A stretch of DNA of 23,716 nucleotides from Pelargonium cotyledonis (Eukaryota; Streptophyta; Magnoliopsida; Geraniales; Geraniaceae): the NCBI GenBank assembly GCA_036897625.1, contig JAYMTA010000843.1, positions 1 through 23,716 on the forward strand, in the 5' to 3' direction. Shown here one piece after another: positions 1 to 9,994 of this stretch (positions are counted from its first letter, which is position 1; the number at the start of each line of letters is the position of its first letter). Under the pieces are notes generated by a model, which was not told the DNA's origin, made no database searches, and worked only from the letters and a program-made list of their open reading frames with translations. The position numbers were made by a program, and so were the translations under genes.

Positions 1-2
1 AG

Positions 3-28
3 ATATATATATATATATATATATATAT
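3..28. repeat. (AT)13 microsatellite
   Basis: Uninterrupted AT dinucleotide run at the left edge of the window. It lies in what is probably an intron of the GCN2 gene and has no coding potential. Confidence 0.95.
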
Positions 29-1158
29 GAAAGGTTTAGAAATTTTAGAAACTCTACAAATATATTTCTTAGGAACATAATTTTTTTTAAAGATTATTCA
101 ATTCAGCAGTCAGCACTGGATAAAGAATCTGAACCAGATCAAATCAAATGTAATTATTATGAATCAGGCTGAATTCATTTGGTCTAGGCCAATTTGATTC
201 TGAACTGGAATTTGAACACCCTGATGTTAAAAGATATTTTCAATAATTTCTTATACCAGTGCAACCTGTCCTTGACCAAGAAATTGAGCGAATATGTGCT
301 TGACCTTTCATACAGCTTGTACTTGGAAGTTATTGAAGTCAGAAAATATGTAATAAATTACCAGAGGATCTTAAGAACAAGTATCAATATGGGTTGAACG
401 ATGATTCAGAGGTCTCTGATAGGCCGCATGTTGAAATTTCTGTTTGGATTGTAAACTTACTTATTGTTAGGGGTCTTGTTTGCATCATCCTTGAGTATTG
501 GTATGCTTTGTAAATAATTTGTTTATTTCTGTTGTGAACATGTGGCGATCTAGATCTTGTAACTGTACTTGTCCATTCCAAAATATCATATGCAGCTCAT
601 GAAATGTCTTATATTGTTTCTCTTGTTGAAAATTTGAAAAAGTAATACTGTCTCAATGTATCTCAGCCAAATTTATATTTTAATTTTCACTTTTTGAGTA
701 CCTCTTTTGACAATTTGTATATGAATGTCACTTCCATTGCCAGTAGCCCAAAATATTTTCATTGTTGTGGCTACATTTACCTACTTTGGTTAATGAAAAT
801 GTTTCACATGCATTGGAGCCTAACATTGCGCAACTCAACCTTGTCTTGTTCCTTGGTTGCTGACATGCCACATTTCTGTTCTAGTATTCTATAGTTTTGT
901 GGTATATGTTTCGCGACAAATCCTTCTCAGACACATTACTGTTGGAGAGTGGAGACTTGGGATTTTATATGGATACTTTCTTCTGCAGTTTTAGGAGAGA
1001 ACTGTAGCAAGGCTGTGGATATCAAACTTAAACTTGACCCAAATCTTACTATTCATACATTCTACCGTAATTTCTGATTCTTAGCTACATTGTTGCTTGG
1101 TGCATCTGTTGTTATATAGCAATTCTGCATTCAATGTTTATGTGAGGCCAATTTGCAG
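29..1158 (+). other. Probable intron of GCN2; no exon recognised
   Basis: This AT-rich stretch ends in a good acceptor (TTTGCAG at 1152-1158) directly before the first recognisable GCN2 exon, which starts in phase 0. I looked for the preceding exon, which in plant GCN2 should encode the rest of the HisRS-like core, and found no convincing match. It should lie to the left of the window. Short open frames here, such as 194-397, look like chance. Confidence 0.6.
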
Positions 1159-4100
1159 GTGACATTGGACATTGTTAATGGGTTTTTCCGTTCAGACTTG
1201 TGTGATGTTCATTTAAATCATGGGGATCTGCTTGATGCCATATGGGCATGGATTGGCATTAAGGCAGAGCATCGTCAGAAAGTGGCAGAGGTATATCTAC
1301 TAGAACATTCATGAGATGTGCATTTTTTTATTTTTTTATGAAAATCCACACCTGACAGATGCTTTCATTTGAGTGTAGCTTCTCTCTATAATGGGATCTT
1401 TGCGTCCTCAATCTTCTCAGCGAAAATCGAAATGGGTAGTAATAAGGCGTCAGCTTTTGCAGGTATGAGAAAATTTCAAAGCATGTTGGAAAAATATTAC
1501 AATCACAGTGAAAAGGGGTGGTCCAGTGCACGAGGCTCTTGCCATTAAGTAGTTTGATGAGGTTCATCTATTTATGCAACCTTACTTCATTTGTAGAGGC
1601 TGTTTCTTGACTTGAACCAGTGAACTGAAGGTCAAGTGGCAATCTTACAGTTGCACCAAGGTTCACCGTGTAATGTTACCATCTTAGTCAAAATAAGGTA
1701 TTTTGAATGAAAGAGCTAGCGGATCATGTCATCAATAGATTCTCATTCAAACATGCTAGGTTGATGGAAGGGTATAAGCATTTTGAGACCCCCAGAAATT
1801 TGAGAGGTTATTGTCACTGAAATCACAGGATAGATACTGCAATTTTGTGATGTGAAGGAGGTCTTGGAGTTAATTGTATCTACGTTGCTAGTATGTTGCA
1901 CAATAAAAATTGAAGTTAAATGAAAATTTACAGATTGCACGAAAACCATAGGTAGTTAAAGTAAGTGGATGCTAATCTCTCTCTCTCTCTCTCTCTCTCT
2001 CAGGAACTTAATCTAGCAGAAGCTGTTGTGAATAGGTTGCAGACCGTGGGATTAAGGTTCTGTGGACCTGCAGATCAGGCTCTTGCTAGACTGAGGGGAG
2101 CCCTGCCGGCTGGTATGATACCTATTGTTGATTATTCTGATAGGTTAAATGAATGGTGATTCCATTGGCTTCAACATTGGTGCAGATAAACCTACGCGCA
2201 AAGCACTTGATGAGTTATCAGACCTTTTTAGCTACCTTAGAGTTTGGAATATTGAAAAGCATATTTACATTGACGCACTAATGGCACCAGTTGAGCATTA
2301 CCATAGAGACGTGTTTTTCCAGGTATTGCTTCAGTTGTATTCCTTTTATGTTTATAATTATAATGTCAGTTACTTGACTACTCATAGGATTATAGGAAAC
2401 TTGACAGAAGTCTAAACTCGACAGTATCTCACAGTCTCTGTGAGGAAATAAATATGGAATAAGATAAATGTATATATAAAGTGAATAGATTGAAAAAGAG
2501 GTTCAGTATCCCATGTGGGTTATAACCGAGGTGCAAATACTTTTCCCAGATCTACCTAACAAAGGAGAGCAATCCTGGATCATTTATTGAAGGCACATTG
2601 CTAGCTGCTGGGGGTCGCTATGATTATTTGCTTCATCGGATGTGGAATCTTGAACATGTAAGTCATCCAATTAGGATGTCTTTTGTCTACCTTCTAAATT
2701 TTTAGTTTAAGTACCGGATTTCAAACAAGATGAATGTCAATGCTATGAGATAGTGTAAATTTGTGCTCGATGGGGTATTGAATGCCTAATGACTAGTAAT
2801 TTGCTAAATGATACTCAATTTCAGAGACCTTCCTATTTCCAAAGGAAAGTATTCAGTGGAAATATTAAATTTTTAATCGGCAAAAAGTAATATATACAAA
2901 TAACTAAGAGGACTGAGTTTCCAAGGAGGAAAAGCTGCCTCAGTCAAGGTACAGAGAACATTGAAGGAATCAGATGCTAGACAAGAGATTGATTAACATA
3001 ACACGCTCCCGAATGGACTAAAGTAGATAGAATACATAGACCAAGACCCAATTAGTTATCAGGCTTCACTGCTGGACATGGAGGTTAGGTGAGTGAGAGC
3101 CATTGGATCATACTTCTCATCCTTGGCAATGTCACAACTCACAATCATGAGGAACATTATTGTAGTTCCATTTTAACCTTCACAAACTCAAAACTTAGTG
3201 CATCTGGCACACTTGTTAAGACATTCTGCTTTTGTATCATTCAATTTATGACCAGAAGTATACTGTCTGGCTTTTCACTGGTTATAAGATTGCTAAAATG
3301 TGGAAGGCCCGCATTACAGTAAATATTTTAGCAGTACTAGATATCATTAATACAGAGGCTGTTAATTATGTCTGTTTCTTCTATCCAGAAAGCAAGCCCT
3401 CCTGGGGCTGTTGGGACTAGTCTAGCACTAGAGACAATAATACAGCTTTCTCCAGTGGATTTCAAACCCTTCAGGTACAATATTCTTTCTCTCGTCTTCT
3501 CTTTGGCATTTTCAAATGTTGTCCAGGGCATAATTAATTATCTTTACTTTTAATAGTTACCACATTCATGTTTCTTTCTGTTACAGAATTGAATCTAGTA
3601 CCAGTGTTCTTGTTTGTTCGAGGGGAGGGGGAGGGTTGTTGAGAGAGCGGATGGAACTAGTTGCTGAGCTATGGGATGAGAACATCAAGGTTAGAGAAAT
3701 GATTTTTTTTGGAACGTCAGATGTGATTCCATGTTGCTTAGTGACCTAAGGTCTTAATTTGCTTTGTGCTGATTTCATATCTATTTGCATCAGGCTGAGT
3801 TTGTGCCTTTACCCGATCCAAGCCTTACAGTGCAGTATGAATATGCAAATGATCATGATATTAGATGCCTTGTTATCATAACAGACACAGGTGTATCTCA
3901 ATCGGGTTCCGTCAAGGTAATATTTCCACTAATCTATTTTCAATGTGAAAAACACAGACCATTTTTGAGACAAATCATTTGTGACTCGTGAGAGTGGAGA
4001 ATACTTTAGCATTGTAAAATTCTAGGTATCCCTAAACCCTAGTCTTCCTTGTCTGGTCAATCTTGGACTCTAAATGCACTTGGTAGAATGGTGGTTAAAA

Positions 4101-4680
4101 TGCTGATGGTGCTCCATACAGCTGCTAACAAACAAGCCTCCAAAGCTAATCATTCAACCATCCAAGCTGAATCAATGAAATAAATTGCTATTTGTTGGCA
4201 CCTCTCTGAGACAAGATATTGCCATCACAGTTAAAACACTGCTATGTCTTATTATGACACTTTCTTCTTCTTTGGAGCTCAGCTTGAGCTCAGAGTGAAT
4301 CCGTATTTATTTCTCTAAACACAATCCCATGTGAGCATCCCTTTTAGAAACTCTTCCTCTAAAGCCAGTGGCATTGTAATGCGTCTGAGGCTTTGTAGTT
4401 ACGCTTTCGATTAAGATTCACAGACCAAAACTGATTCAGTTGAAGTATGCTATGTTCTTCACAATACAGGTGTTTTACTGTTTTCTGTCTCCATTTCAAC
4501 TCCCTGTATATGATATTTCATCTTACCTAGTCCAAAGATGCACCCCTGATTTACTAACCAAATGTACAGGTCCGACATCTTGAACTTAAGAAGGAGAAGG
4601 GCATTGAAAGAGAAGACCTTGTCAGATTCCTAAATGATGCAATGGCAACACAATTCAGAAACCCTTCTATTTGGAATTAG
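1159..4680 (+). CDS. GCN2: eIF2-alpha kinase GCN2, C-terminal part (nine exons, 5' part off the window)
   Basis: GCN2 phosphorylates eIF2-alpha when uncharged tRNA binds its HisRS-like domain, lowering translation during amino-acid starvation. Nine exons join without a frame break: 1159-1290, 1379-1462, 2004-2112, 2186-2322, 2550-2657, 3389-3474, 3587-3689, 3794-3916 and 4570-4680. Together they make 993 nt, or 330 residues plus a TAG stop. All introns are GT..AG. The translation reads VHLNHGDLLDAIW, LRPQSSQRKSKW, VVNRLQTV, DKPTRKALDELS, the class-II motif-3-like GGRYD, GAVGTSLALETI, then the anticodon-binding-like and C-terminal region (SVLVCSRGGGGLL, RHLELKKEKG), ending in NPSIWN. These match my memory of plant GCN2 throughout. 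The RWD and kinase domains lie off the left edge. Reading frames and splice sites look intact. The gene converges on ACR4. Confidence 0.95.
1976..2001 (+). repeat. (TC)13 microsatellite forming the polypyrimidine tract of a GCN2 acceptor
   Basis: A perfect TC run ends two bases before the exon boundary (AG at 2002-2003, exon from 2004). It appears to serve as the polypyrimidine tract for the third GCN2 exon in this window. Confidence 0.9.
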
Positions 4681-5060
4681 GCCGTGCTTTTCCTCAGCCG
4701 TAAATTCCAGGTTTGTATAATTTGTGTTATAAACTGGATGACGAATCTATAGATGTTTCGAGTTGCACAAAACCTCACGAATCTTTATCAACATGATTAA
4801 AATGAAATATTTTCCTGTATAATTGTGTTATTCTTACAATGATTCTATTACAGATTGTTTTTCCCATCCAGCTAGCTCTTTGAATTCGATTCCAGAGTGC
4901 ACCAGTCTCAACAAAAGATTAGATAGTCGTTTGTATGATTTTTGGATAAACCAACATTTTTCGGGGATATTTTTGTCAATTTTTATAGGGGCAAGTGGTG
5001 TAAATTTGTAAATTCCTGATTTCTTCATTCAATTCAGTTGCACAGAAATAAATAATAAAC
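4681..5060 (+). other. GCN2 3' UTR with a likely intron (4711-4853) and poly(A) signals
   Basis: Downstream of the stop there is a candidate donor, CCAG|GTTTGT, at 4711. An acceptor, TATTACAG, ends at 4853 after a T-rich tract, which suggests a spliced 3' UTR. Two overlapping AATAAA hexamers lie at 5047-5052 and 5054-5059. The stop codon is only 30 nt before the predicted junction, so nonsense-mediated decay would not be expected. The splice is inferred from the site sequences alone. Confidence 0.55.
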
Positions 5061-5127
5061 CACAGTTTGGAGTTTTGAGACATTTTGTTGCTTCCACTTT
5101 ACAGCTTATATTTGTATAAGAAGACAA

Positions 5128-5150
5128 TTATTATTGATCATCAATAATAA
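5128..5150. repeat. Perfect AT-rich hairpin, 11-bp arms around one base
   Basis: The arms at 5128-5138 and 5140-5150 are exact reverse complements around C5139. It lies just past the GCN2 poly(A) signals and before the Copia fossil. It may be chance in AT-rich DNA or part of a 3'-end structure. Confidence 0.5.
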
Positions 5151-5185
5151 AGAAAAAAAATGATAAAAATGTTCATTACTTCCCC

Positions 5186-5971
5186 TGTTAGAATTAATTC
5201 CCCCATCGATACGATACCAAGTGGTATCGTTATCACTAGTAGGTTTGGTAGTACCATCGATATATCCAAGAATTGAATGACTTAAACAAAGTTTGCGAAA
5301 CATTTTACGTCATTGTTGATAAAGTGGGTCCTTGGTATTTAATTTGATGGGTACAAAATTAGCAGCGTTGGTAACAGCATATGTAGGATGATAAAGAGAA
5401 GAATTATTTGATGATTCCATGGCCATAATAATGAAAATTTGAGAAGAGGAAATTGAAATAAAGAGGGAGACAGAAAAGAAATTAGAAAGAAAACAAAAAC
5501 AGAAGCAACAAAGTAAAAAGAAAAAAATAAAAATAAATAAATAAATAAAGACTCAAGAAAGAGAATAGAAAAGAAAAGAACAGTGAGACGAGAATAAGAA
5601 AACAAAAGCAAAGGAAAGAGGCAGCAAGCAAAACCAAGCAACAATGATGAAAAGTTGTACGTTTCAGCAGAGAATTAAGGAATTCGTGAATCAATAATGC
5701 AGTGATCAGTTTTATGTAGGAGGCTGTATAGTGAAACTTTTGTGCTGAGGGGATCAGCAGGGCTAAGAGGGAAGAAACGAAAAAGAAAAAGAAAATTTAA
5801 GATTTTGCAGGCTCTGATATCATGTTAGAATTAATTTCTCTTAAGGTTTGTATTGTATTGCATGAGTATATATAGAGTACAAATTGGAGTACCAGGACAA
5901 GTAAGATTACAAAATACAAATATCCAATAAAATTGTAAAACCTATCTAATTAATAATAATATATTTTAACA
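5186..5971 (-). mobile_element. Copia-type LTR retrotransposon fossil, short internally reduced copy
   Basis: The element reads on the minus strand. Its parts, in its own 5'-to-3' order, are a 149-bp LTR (5823-5971), a primer-binding site resembling the initiator-tRNA-Met complement (5811-5822), a pyrimidine-rich leader on the coding strand, the start of a gag-like region with Copia N-terminal features (roughly LCLSHSILGYIDGTT), and a short stub of the second LTR (TGTTAGAATTAATT, 5186-5199). The 5-bp direct repeat TCCCC at 5181-5185 and 5972-5976 fits a target-site duplication. The pol region is absent, so the copy is far shorter than a full element, and it is broken. The short LTR fits small-LTR Copia lineages such as Ale. 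Age cannot be estimated because the second LTR is only a stub. Confidence 0.8.
5823..5971 (-). repeat. LTR of the Copia fossil
   Basis: Its ends are TGTTA...TAACA, with the terminal inverted repeat typical of LTRs. It holds an A/T-rich TATATA block near 5868-5874 that could have been the promoter. It lies directly next to the primer-binding site, which fixes the orientation. Confidence 0.75.
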
Positions 5972-5976
5972 TCCCC

Positions 5977-6390
5977 ATCCTAGGCTTTTCCAATTACACC
6001 GCACCAACTTGTTTGCATGTTGGTCTCTCAAGTACACTAGAATATTTGTGAAAATGTTGTACTGTGTTTGTTAGATATTTATTTTTATCGCCCGTTACTT
6101 TGCACAAATATGCGTATCAATCTGTACAATAAGTTATTAGATCAATCGTCGAGACAAGCAATTTAAGATACTTCTTTCTTTCAAATTATCAAAAATTCGA
6201 GCTTTTCACCGATTGTTGGTATTGCCCATAAAAAAAATAAATAAGTTACACGCATCTCATGCACTATTTTTTACTTTGTTTTCAAGTGGCGTGCATAAAA
6301 AAAAACATGCAAATGCACTAGATGGATTTAGATTGTTGCAGTATGTAAAGATCATTTATTTATTATCTAGTGTAAAATGAATCACAAATA
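5977..6390. other. Intergenic spacer without recognised genes
   Basis: AT-rich DNA between the Copia fossil and the tRNA gene. I see no coding frame with family features. The last bases before the tRNA contain a CAA motif (near 6383-6387), which is common just upstream of plant tRNA genes. Confidence 0.6.
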
Positions 6391-6462
6391 GCCCTTATAG
6401 CTCAGTGGTAGAGCGTCAGTCTTGTAAACTGAAGGTCCGTAGTTCGATCCTGCGTGAGGGCA
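6391..6462 (+). tRNA. tRNA-Thr (anticodon UGU)
   Basis: A 72-nt cloverleaf folds fully. The acceptor stem is GCCCTTA with TGAGGGC and discriminator A. The D stem is GCTC/GAGC. The anticodon stem is TCAGT/ACTGA with loop CTTGTAA (anticodon TGT, reading ACA). The T arm is CGTAG/CTGCG around TTCGATC. The A box (TAGCTCAGTGG) and B box (GTTCGATCC) are both present. There is no intron and no encoded CCA, so this is a nuclear-type gene. It lies between the convergent GCN2 and ACR4 genes. Confidence 0.95.
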
Positions 6463-6467
6463 TTTTT
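6463..6467 (+). terminator. RNA polymerase III terminator
   Basis: A run of five T residues directly follows the tRNA discriminator base, as expected for Pol III termination. Confidence 0.85.
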
Positions 6468-7115
6468 GGCCATTTTGCAAATACTTTTCCCAATGAATTA
6501 TTTTTTTAGATCTAAAATCCATTCTTTTATTGGTTTTTTTTTTTTTTATAAGCACCATTCTTTTATTGTTATAGATATTTTTTCTTTTATCCCCCAAAAT
6601 AAACAACTAACTATTATTTTTCGGTTTACACTATGGGATTCCTCAACGGATCCGAAACTCGCAGTTGAAACCTTTAAACCGTTTCACATCCAAATTGATC
6701 CCATTCTTTAGAAATGTGTTAAGCGAGAATCAAACGCAAACGTTATTTCCACTGCGCAACCTTGGTACAACCTTTGTAATTTTGTTGCAACACAAGTTTG
6801 TTTAAGTTTAGCATAGCAATAACAAACAGCCTCAGAGATGCAAATCCACATAACATCAAAACCATCAAATAGTCAGATTAATTAATTTGAATACACAAAA
6901 AACATAATCACAATGGAAAAGACGAATGTTACAAAGAAACTAGTAGCAGCAGCTAGCTTTGCATTAGCAAATCTCTACTAATCACAACCCTCCAATTCAT
7001 TTTTCTTCTTCTTCTTACATTTTGTTAACTAAAACCCAACCCCAACATATAGTAAATCAAGAATTTGGAAGCTAAAGCACCACTAACTGAGAACATTTCA
7101 TTTACTTGTACACAA
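6468..7115. other. Spacer and probable distal 3' UTR of ACR4
   Basis: AT-rich DNA with T-runs. No coding region is recognised. The ACR4 transcript (minus strand) should end somewhere here. TTTATT, the complement of AATAAA, occurs near 6523 and 6560, close to the tRNA gene, but the true end cannot be fixed. Confidence 0.5.
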
Positions 7116-7160
7116 TTGATTCTTGTACACATCACAGTCTGTAATGTGCACAAGAATCAA
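7116..7160 (-). promoter_or_regulatory. 17-bp stem-loop in the ACR4 3' UTR
   Basis: The arms are 7116-7132 and 7144-7160, separated by an 11-nt loop. In the ACR4-sense RNA (minus strand) all 17 positions can pair: 16 Watson-Crick pairs and one G-U wobble. In the opposite RNA that position would be an A-C mismatch. The structure begins about 75 nt after the ACR4 stop codon. Function is unknown; it could affect mRNA stability, localisation or processing. Confidence 0.6.
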
Positions 7161-7234
7161 CTCCATGCAAACAAACAAATGATCCTCAATTCAATATCTC
7201 CTCTAGAACCAATCTGTATGTACCTCACAAGATG

Positions 7235-9994
7235 CTAGAAATTATGCTGCAAGAAGAGGTGTTCTTGAGGAGAAGCTGGTCCTATCTCTTCCTCCAAACT
7301 CTTCAACCCATCACCAATGCTTCCCCCATTTCCACCATTTCTTGCTTCCATGTTCTTCCCATCAACATCCGCCTCCGACACTGAGGACTTCCTCCTCTGC
7401 GAGGAGGCGACGCTTGGGAATGTTATCCACGAAGGAGCTCTGAACTCGAACCTCTGGTCCTCACTTTCCACTCCTTCGGTTTCTGAGGCTGACTGGTTCG
7501 AGGACCTCTGGGAGGACTTCTTGTGCAGCCTACTGCTCCCCAGTATCACTTCTGTTGGCAAGATTGGTTGCTCGTTGCACGGGCTTCCCATTAGCAACGC
7601 AAGTGCTCGCTCCAATGCTGTTGTCACTTTGTCCATTGAAGGCCTCTCCTTCCCTCTCATTCTCACACACTTGCAAGCTACATTTGCAATTCTCCTCAGG
7701 GCTTCAATGTCGGGTGGAGGTTTCAGAACTGGATCCAAAATCGCTGATATTTCTCCGGCCTTTATGAGAGGTACTGCCCATTCCACTATGTTCCCTTCTT
7801 CGTATTGCATGTCAATGGCTTTCCTACCGGTAAGGATTTCAAGTAGTAGGACGCCGAAGCTGTAGACATCAGACTTTGTTGTGAGGTAGTGAAGTCTATA
7901 GTACTCGGGATCCAGATAGCCAAGAGTACCAGCTGGTAGCTCAGCCAATGGAGAGCCACTATCAGCAGGCCCCAATAGCGAGAGACCAAAATCAGCAACC
8001 CGGGCATTGTGTTCCTCGTCAATGAGGATGTTGGAAGACTTGATATCTCTATGAATCACAGGTGGGCAAGCATAACCATGTAAGTATTCGATTCCTCTCG
8101 CTGCTTGAACTGCAATGGTGACCCTCCGGACCCAATCCAGTTGCTCCTTCAAGGCCTTGTTTTTCCCATGAAGATGCTGGTGCAAGGACCCATGAGCCAT
8201 GAACTCGTAAACAAGAAGCCTTTCTCCACCTTCTTCACAATAGCCAAGGAGATTGAGCAAATGGGCATGATTCAATCTCGAGAGTAAGTCTAGTTCTGTA
8301 TGGAACTCTTTCGAATTCTTCTGCATATCAGGAGACATTATAGCCCTTTTCACTGCAACTACAGTCCCGTCTTTCAATATCCCTTTGAAAACACACGAGA
8401 AACTTCCTTTCCCCACTTGGGATTCTTCCTTAAACCCACAGGTAGCTCTCTCAAGCTCCTCGTAGGTGAACATCTGTGCCCTCCTGATCTTTAGCTCATC
8501 CAAGTCCGGACGGACCTTACCCATATCCTTGTGGAAAGAACCATTTCCATTCTTTTTCTTCAACTTCAACTCGCTAGCTGAGCACTGACAGTTTCGTAAC
8601 TTGTAACGAACAAACAGAATAGCAGTTAGAGACACAACAATCACCAAGAAAAGAGCAAAGGCAACCTCCGCAACAATGACTGGTAATTGTAGTGCCCAGA
8701 ATCTTTCATTCTTCTTGCTTGCACTGGAATAAGAAGAACAATTAGAGAAGCATTCAGCTACCACACAACTCGAGCAGTTGTATTCACACAGCGTATCAGA
8801 CTCCAATGTGCACCCAGCTGCTTGGTACATCCCTTGGGGGCAGCCACTGCTGCAAGGCAAGCAGACACGATAGTTTGGAGACTTGCAAGGTGCATTCTCT
8901 TGGCTGACTTGGTAGTAACCCGGACCACAAGGAGTGGGTTTGCATAGTCCCGGCGAGACAGCTAAAGGGAGAGAGGTAGGAAACCCGAGACCCCAACAAC
9001 TAAGAGGGAGAGATTTTTGTGCAAGAACTCCACAAGTGAAGTAATCTCCGGCTGCTATCTCAAACACTTTGATCCCGCTGGGAGCTGGAGTGCTAGGCTT
9101 CACTATGAACCCCCAACATATGACGCTGCGATCATTGTTCCTGATTCCACAAGCATGAAACTTTCCTCCCACAATTGCAAGCATTGGGTCTCTTGGAGCC
9201 AAATCAATGTTGGCTTGACTGGAATATGGCACTGTGATCTCCATTTCAATATTCAAGCTCCTTCCCCAACAAAAGACCCTTGAATTCACACCCTCAAGAA
9301 TCCCACAAACATGGTATCCACCAGCTGCGATCTGCTGAAACCTCATTTCTTTAGGAACAAAACTGATAACACGGCTGCTAGTCTCGTCTCCCCAACAGAA
9401 GACAGTCCTATTCTGAGCAAACAATCCACAGTTGAACTCTGATCCACCCGAGATTGACTGGACTGGACCTTCAAATTCAAAGTTCTTGGTCATGTTATAA
9501 CCCCAACAATCAATCAGAGAAGTGTTTCTTCGCCTGCCCATCAGCGCCTTCCTCAGGCCGCATAAATGGTAATCGCCTGCACTGATTTCTGAGTACTCAG
9601 CTCCCTTGGTCATGGGTTGAGGAACACCCATTTGAATATAGCTGGTGCTTCCCCAACAATATGGCTGATTAGAATCCATTAGAAGCCCACAAACAAAGCC
9701 ATCACCAGCTGTTAGGCCAATAAATGGGAAATGAGCAGGTGTTCCATAGATTATAGCTGAGTTTGATCCATAACAAGTCACAATATGAGACCCATCTGAT
9801 TTTAACCCACAAAAGACAGGACCATTCTCACCATAAGAAATTGCAATGGAAGACATTGAGCCCAGACCTGAAGCTAACCCCCACACATCTGAAAACACCA
9901 AAAGTATAACAATGTGTACAAACAATCCAGCTCTCCATGTGTGAATCTTAAAGAACCATGTGAAGATATCTCTGACCAAACTCAATGATTCCAT
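7235..9994 (-). CDS. ACR4: ACR4 / CRINKLY4-type receptor-like serine/threonine kinase
   Basis: This is a plasma-membrane receptor kinase that in Arabidopsis controls epidermal differentiation and root stem-cell divisions. The single uninterrupted reading frame is 919 residues from the ATG at 9992-9994; the more upstream in-frame codon at 10001-10003 is TTG. In order there is a signal peptide (about residues 20-40), seven CRINKLY4 repeats that should form a beta-propeller (about 45-345, with recurring CWG and AAGxYHxCG patterns), a TNFR-like cysteine-rich segment (about 350-420), a transmembrane helix (about 438-462), and a kinase domain. The kinase has glycine loop GKGSFSCVFKG (about 528), lysine in VAVKRA (about 549), HRDIKSSN (about 648) and DFG (about 668). 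The C-terminal tail ends in GPASPQEHLFLQHNF. The repeats SMSSIAISYGE and the tail match Arabidopsis ACR4 rather than the CCR paralogs. Length is close to the usual 895-900. All catalytic residues are present. Confidence 0.97.
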   Translation of the reverse strand: MESLSLVRDIFTWFFKIHTWRAGLFVHIVILLVFSDVWGLASGLGSMSSIAISYGENGPVFCGLKSDGSHIVTCYGSNSAIIYGTPAHFPFIGLTAGDGFVCGLLMDSNQPYCWGSTSYIQMGVPQPMTKGAEYSEISAGDYHLCGLRKALMGRRRNTSLIDCWGYNMTKNFEFEGPVQSISGGSEFNCGLFAQNRTVFCWGDETSSRVISFVPKEMRFQQIAAGGYHVCGILEGVNSRVFCWGRSLNIEMEITVPYSSQANIDLAPRDPMLAIVGGKFHACGIRNNDRSVICWGFIVKPSTPAPSGIKVFEIAAGDYFTCGVLAQKSLPLSCWGLGFPTSLPLAVSPGLCKPTPCGPGYYQVSQENAPCKSPNYRVCLPCSSGCPQGMYQAAGCTLESDTLCEYNCSSCVVAECFSNCSSYSSASKKNERFWALQLPVIVAEVAFALFLVIVVSLTAILFVRYKLRNCQCSASELKLKKKNGNGSFHKDMGKVRPDLDELKIRRAQMFTYEELERATCGFKEESQVGKGSFSCVFKGILKDGTVVAVKRAIMSPDMQKNSKEFHTELDLLSRLNHAHLLNLLGYCEEGGERLLVYEFMAHGSLHQHLHGKNKALKEQLDWVRRVTIAVQAARGIEYLHGYACPPVIHRDIKSSNILIDEEHNARVADFGLSLLGPADSGSPLAELPAGTLGYLDPEYYRLHYLTTKSDVYSFGVLLLEILTGRKAIDMQYEEGNIVEWAVPLIKAGEISAILDPVLKPPPDIEALRRIANVACKCVRMRGKERPSMDKVTTALERALALLMGSPCNEQPILPTEVILGSSRLHKKSSQRSSNQSASETEGVESEDQRFEFRAPSWITFPSVASSQRRKSSVSEADVDGKNMEARNGGNGGSIGDGLKSLEEEIGPASPQEHLFLQHNF

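Noticed and set aside
194-397. Open frame in the region expected to hold upstream GCN2 exons
   Set aside because: The translation shows no convincing match to the HisRS-like part of plant GCN2, and no suitable splice sites join it in phase with the exon at 1159.
2865-3100. Possible retroelement 3'-end fragment inside a GCN2 intron (TTTTTAATCGGCAAAAAG...)
   Set aside because: It loosely resembles plant L1 3' ends, but it lacks coding remains, a clear poly(A) and a target-site duplication, so it is too weak to call.
5339-5694. Leu/Phe-rich minus-strand open frames
   Set aside because: They are the pyrimidine-rich leader and early gag part of the Copia fossil read in various frames, not a membrane-protein gene.
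6391-6462. Chloroplast or mitochondrial origin of tRNA-Thr(UGU)
   Set aside because: The sequence differs clearly from the plastid trnT-UGU I remember, has Pol III boxes and a T-run terminator, and is flanked by nuclear genes.
6382-6606. Minus-strand open frame over the tRNA gene
   Set aside because: It reads across the complement of the tRNA-Thr gene and the T-rich flank and has no protein features.
7317-7865. 182-codon plus-strand open frame opposite ACR4
   Set aside because: It is an antisense shadow of the ACR4 kinase tail, with no independent homology or codon signal.
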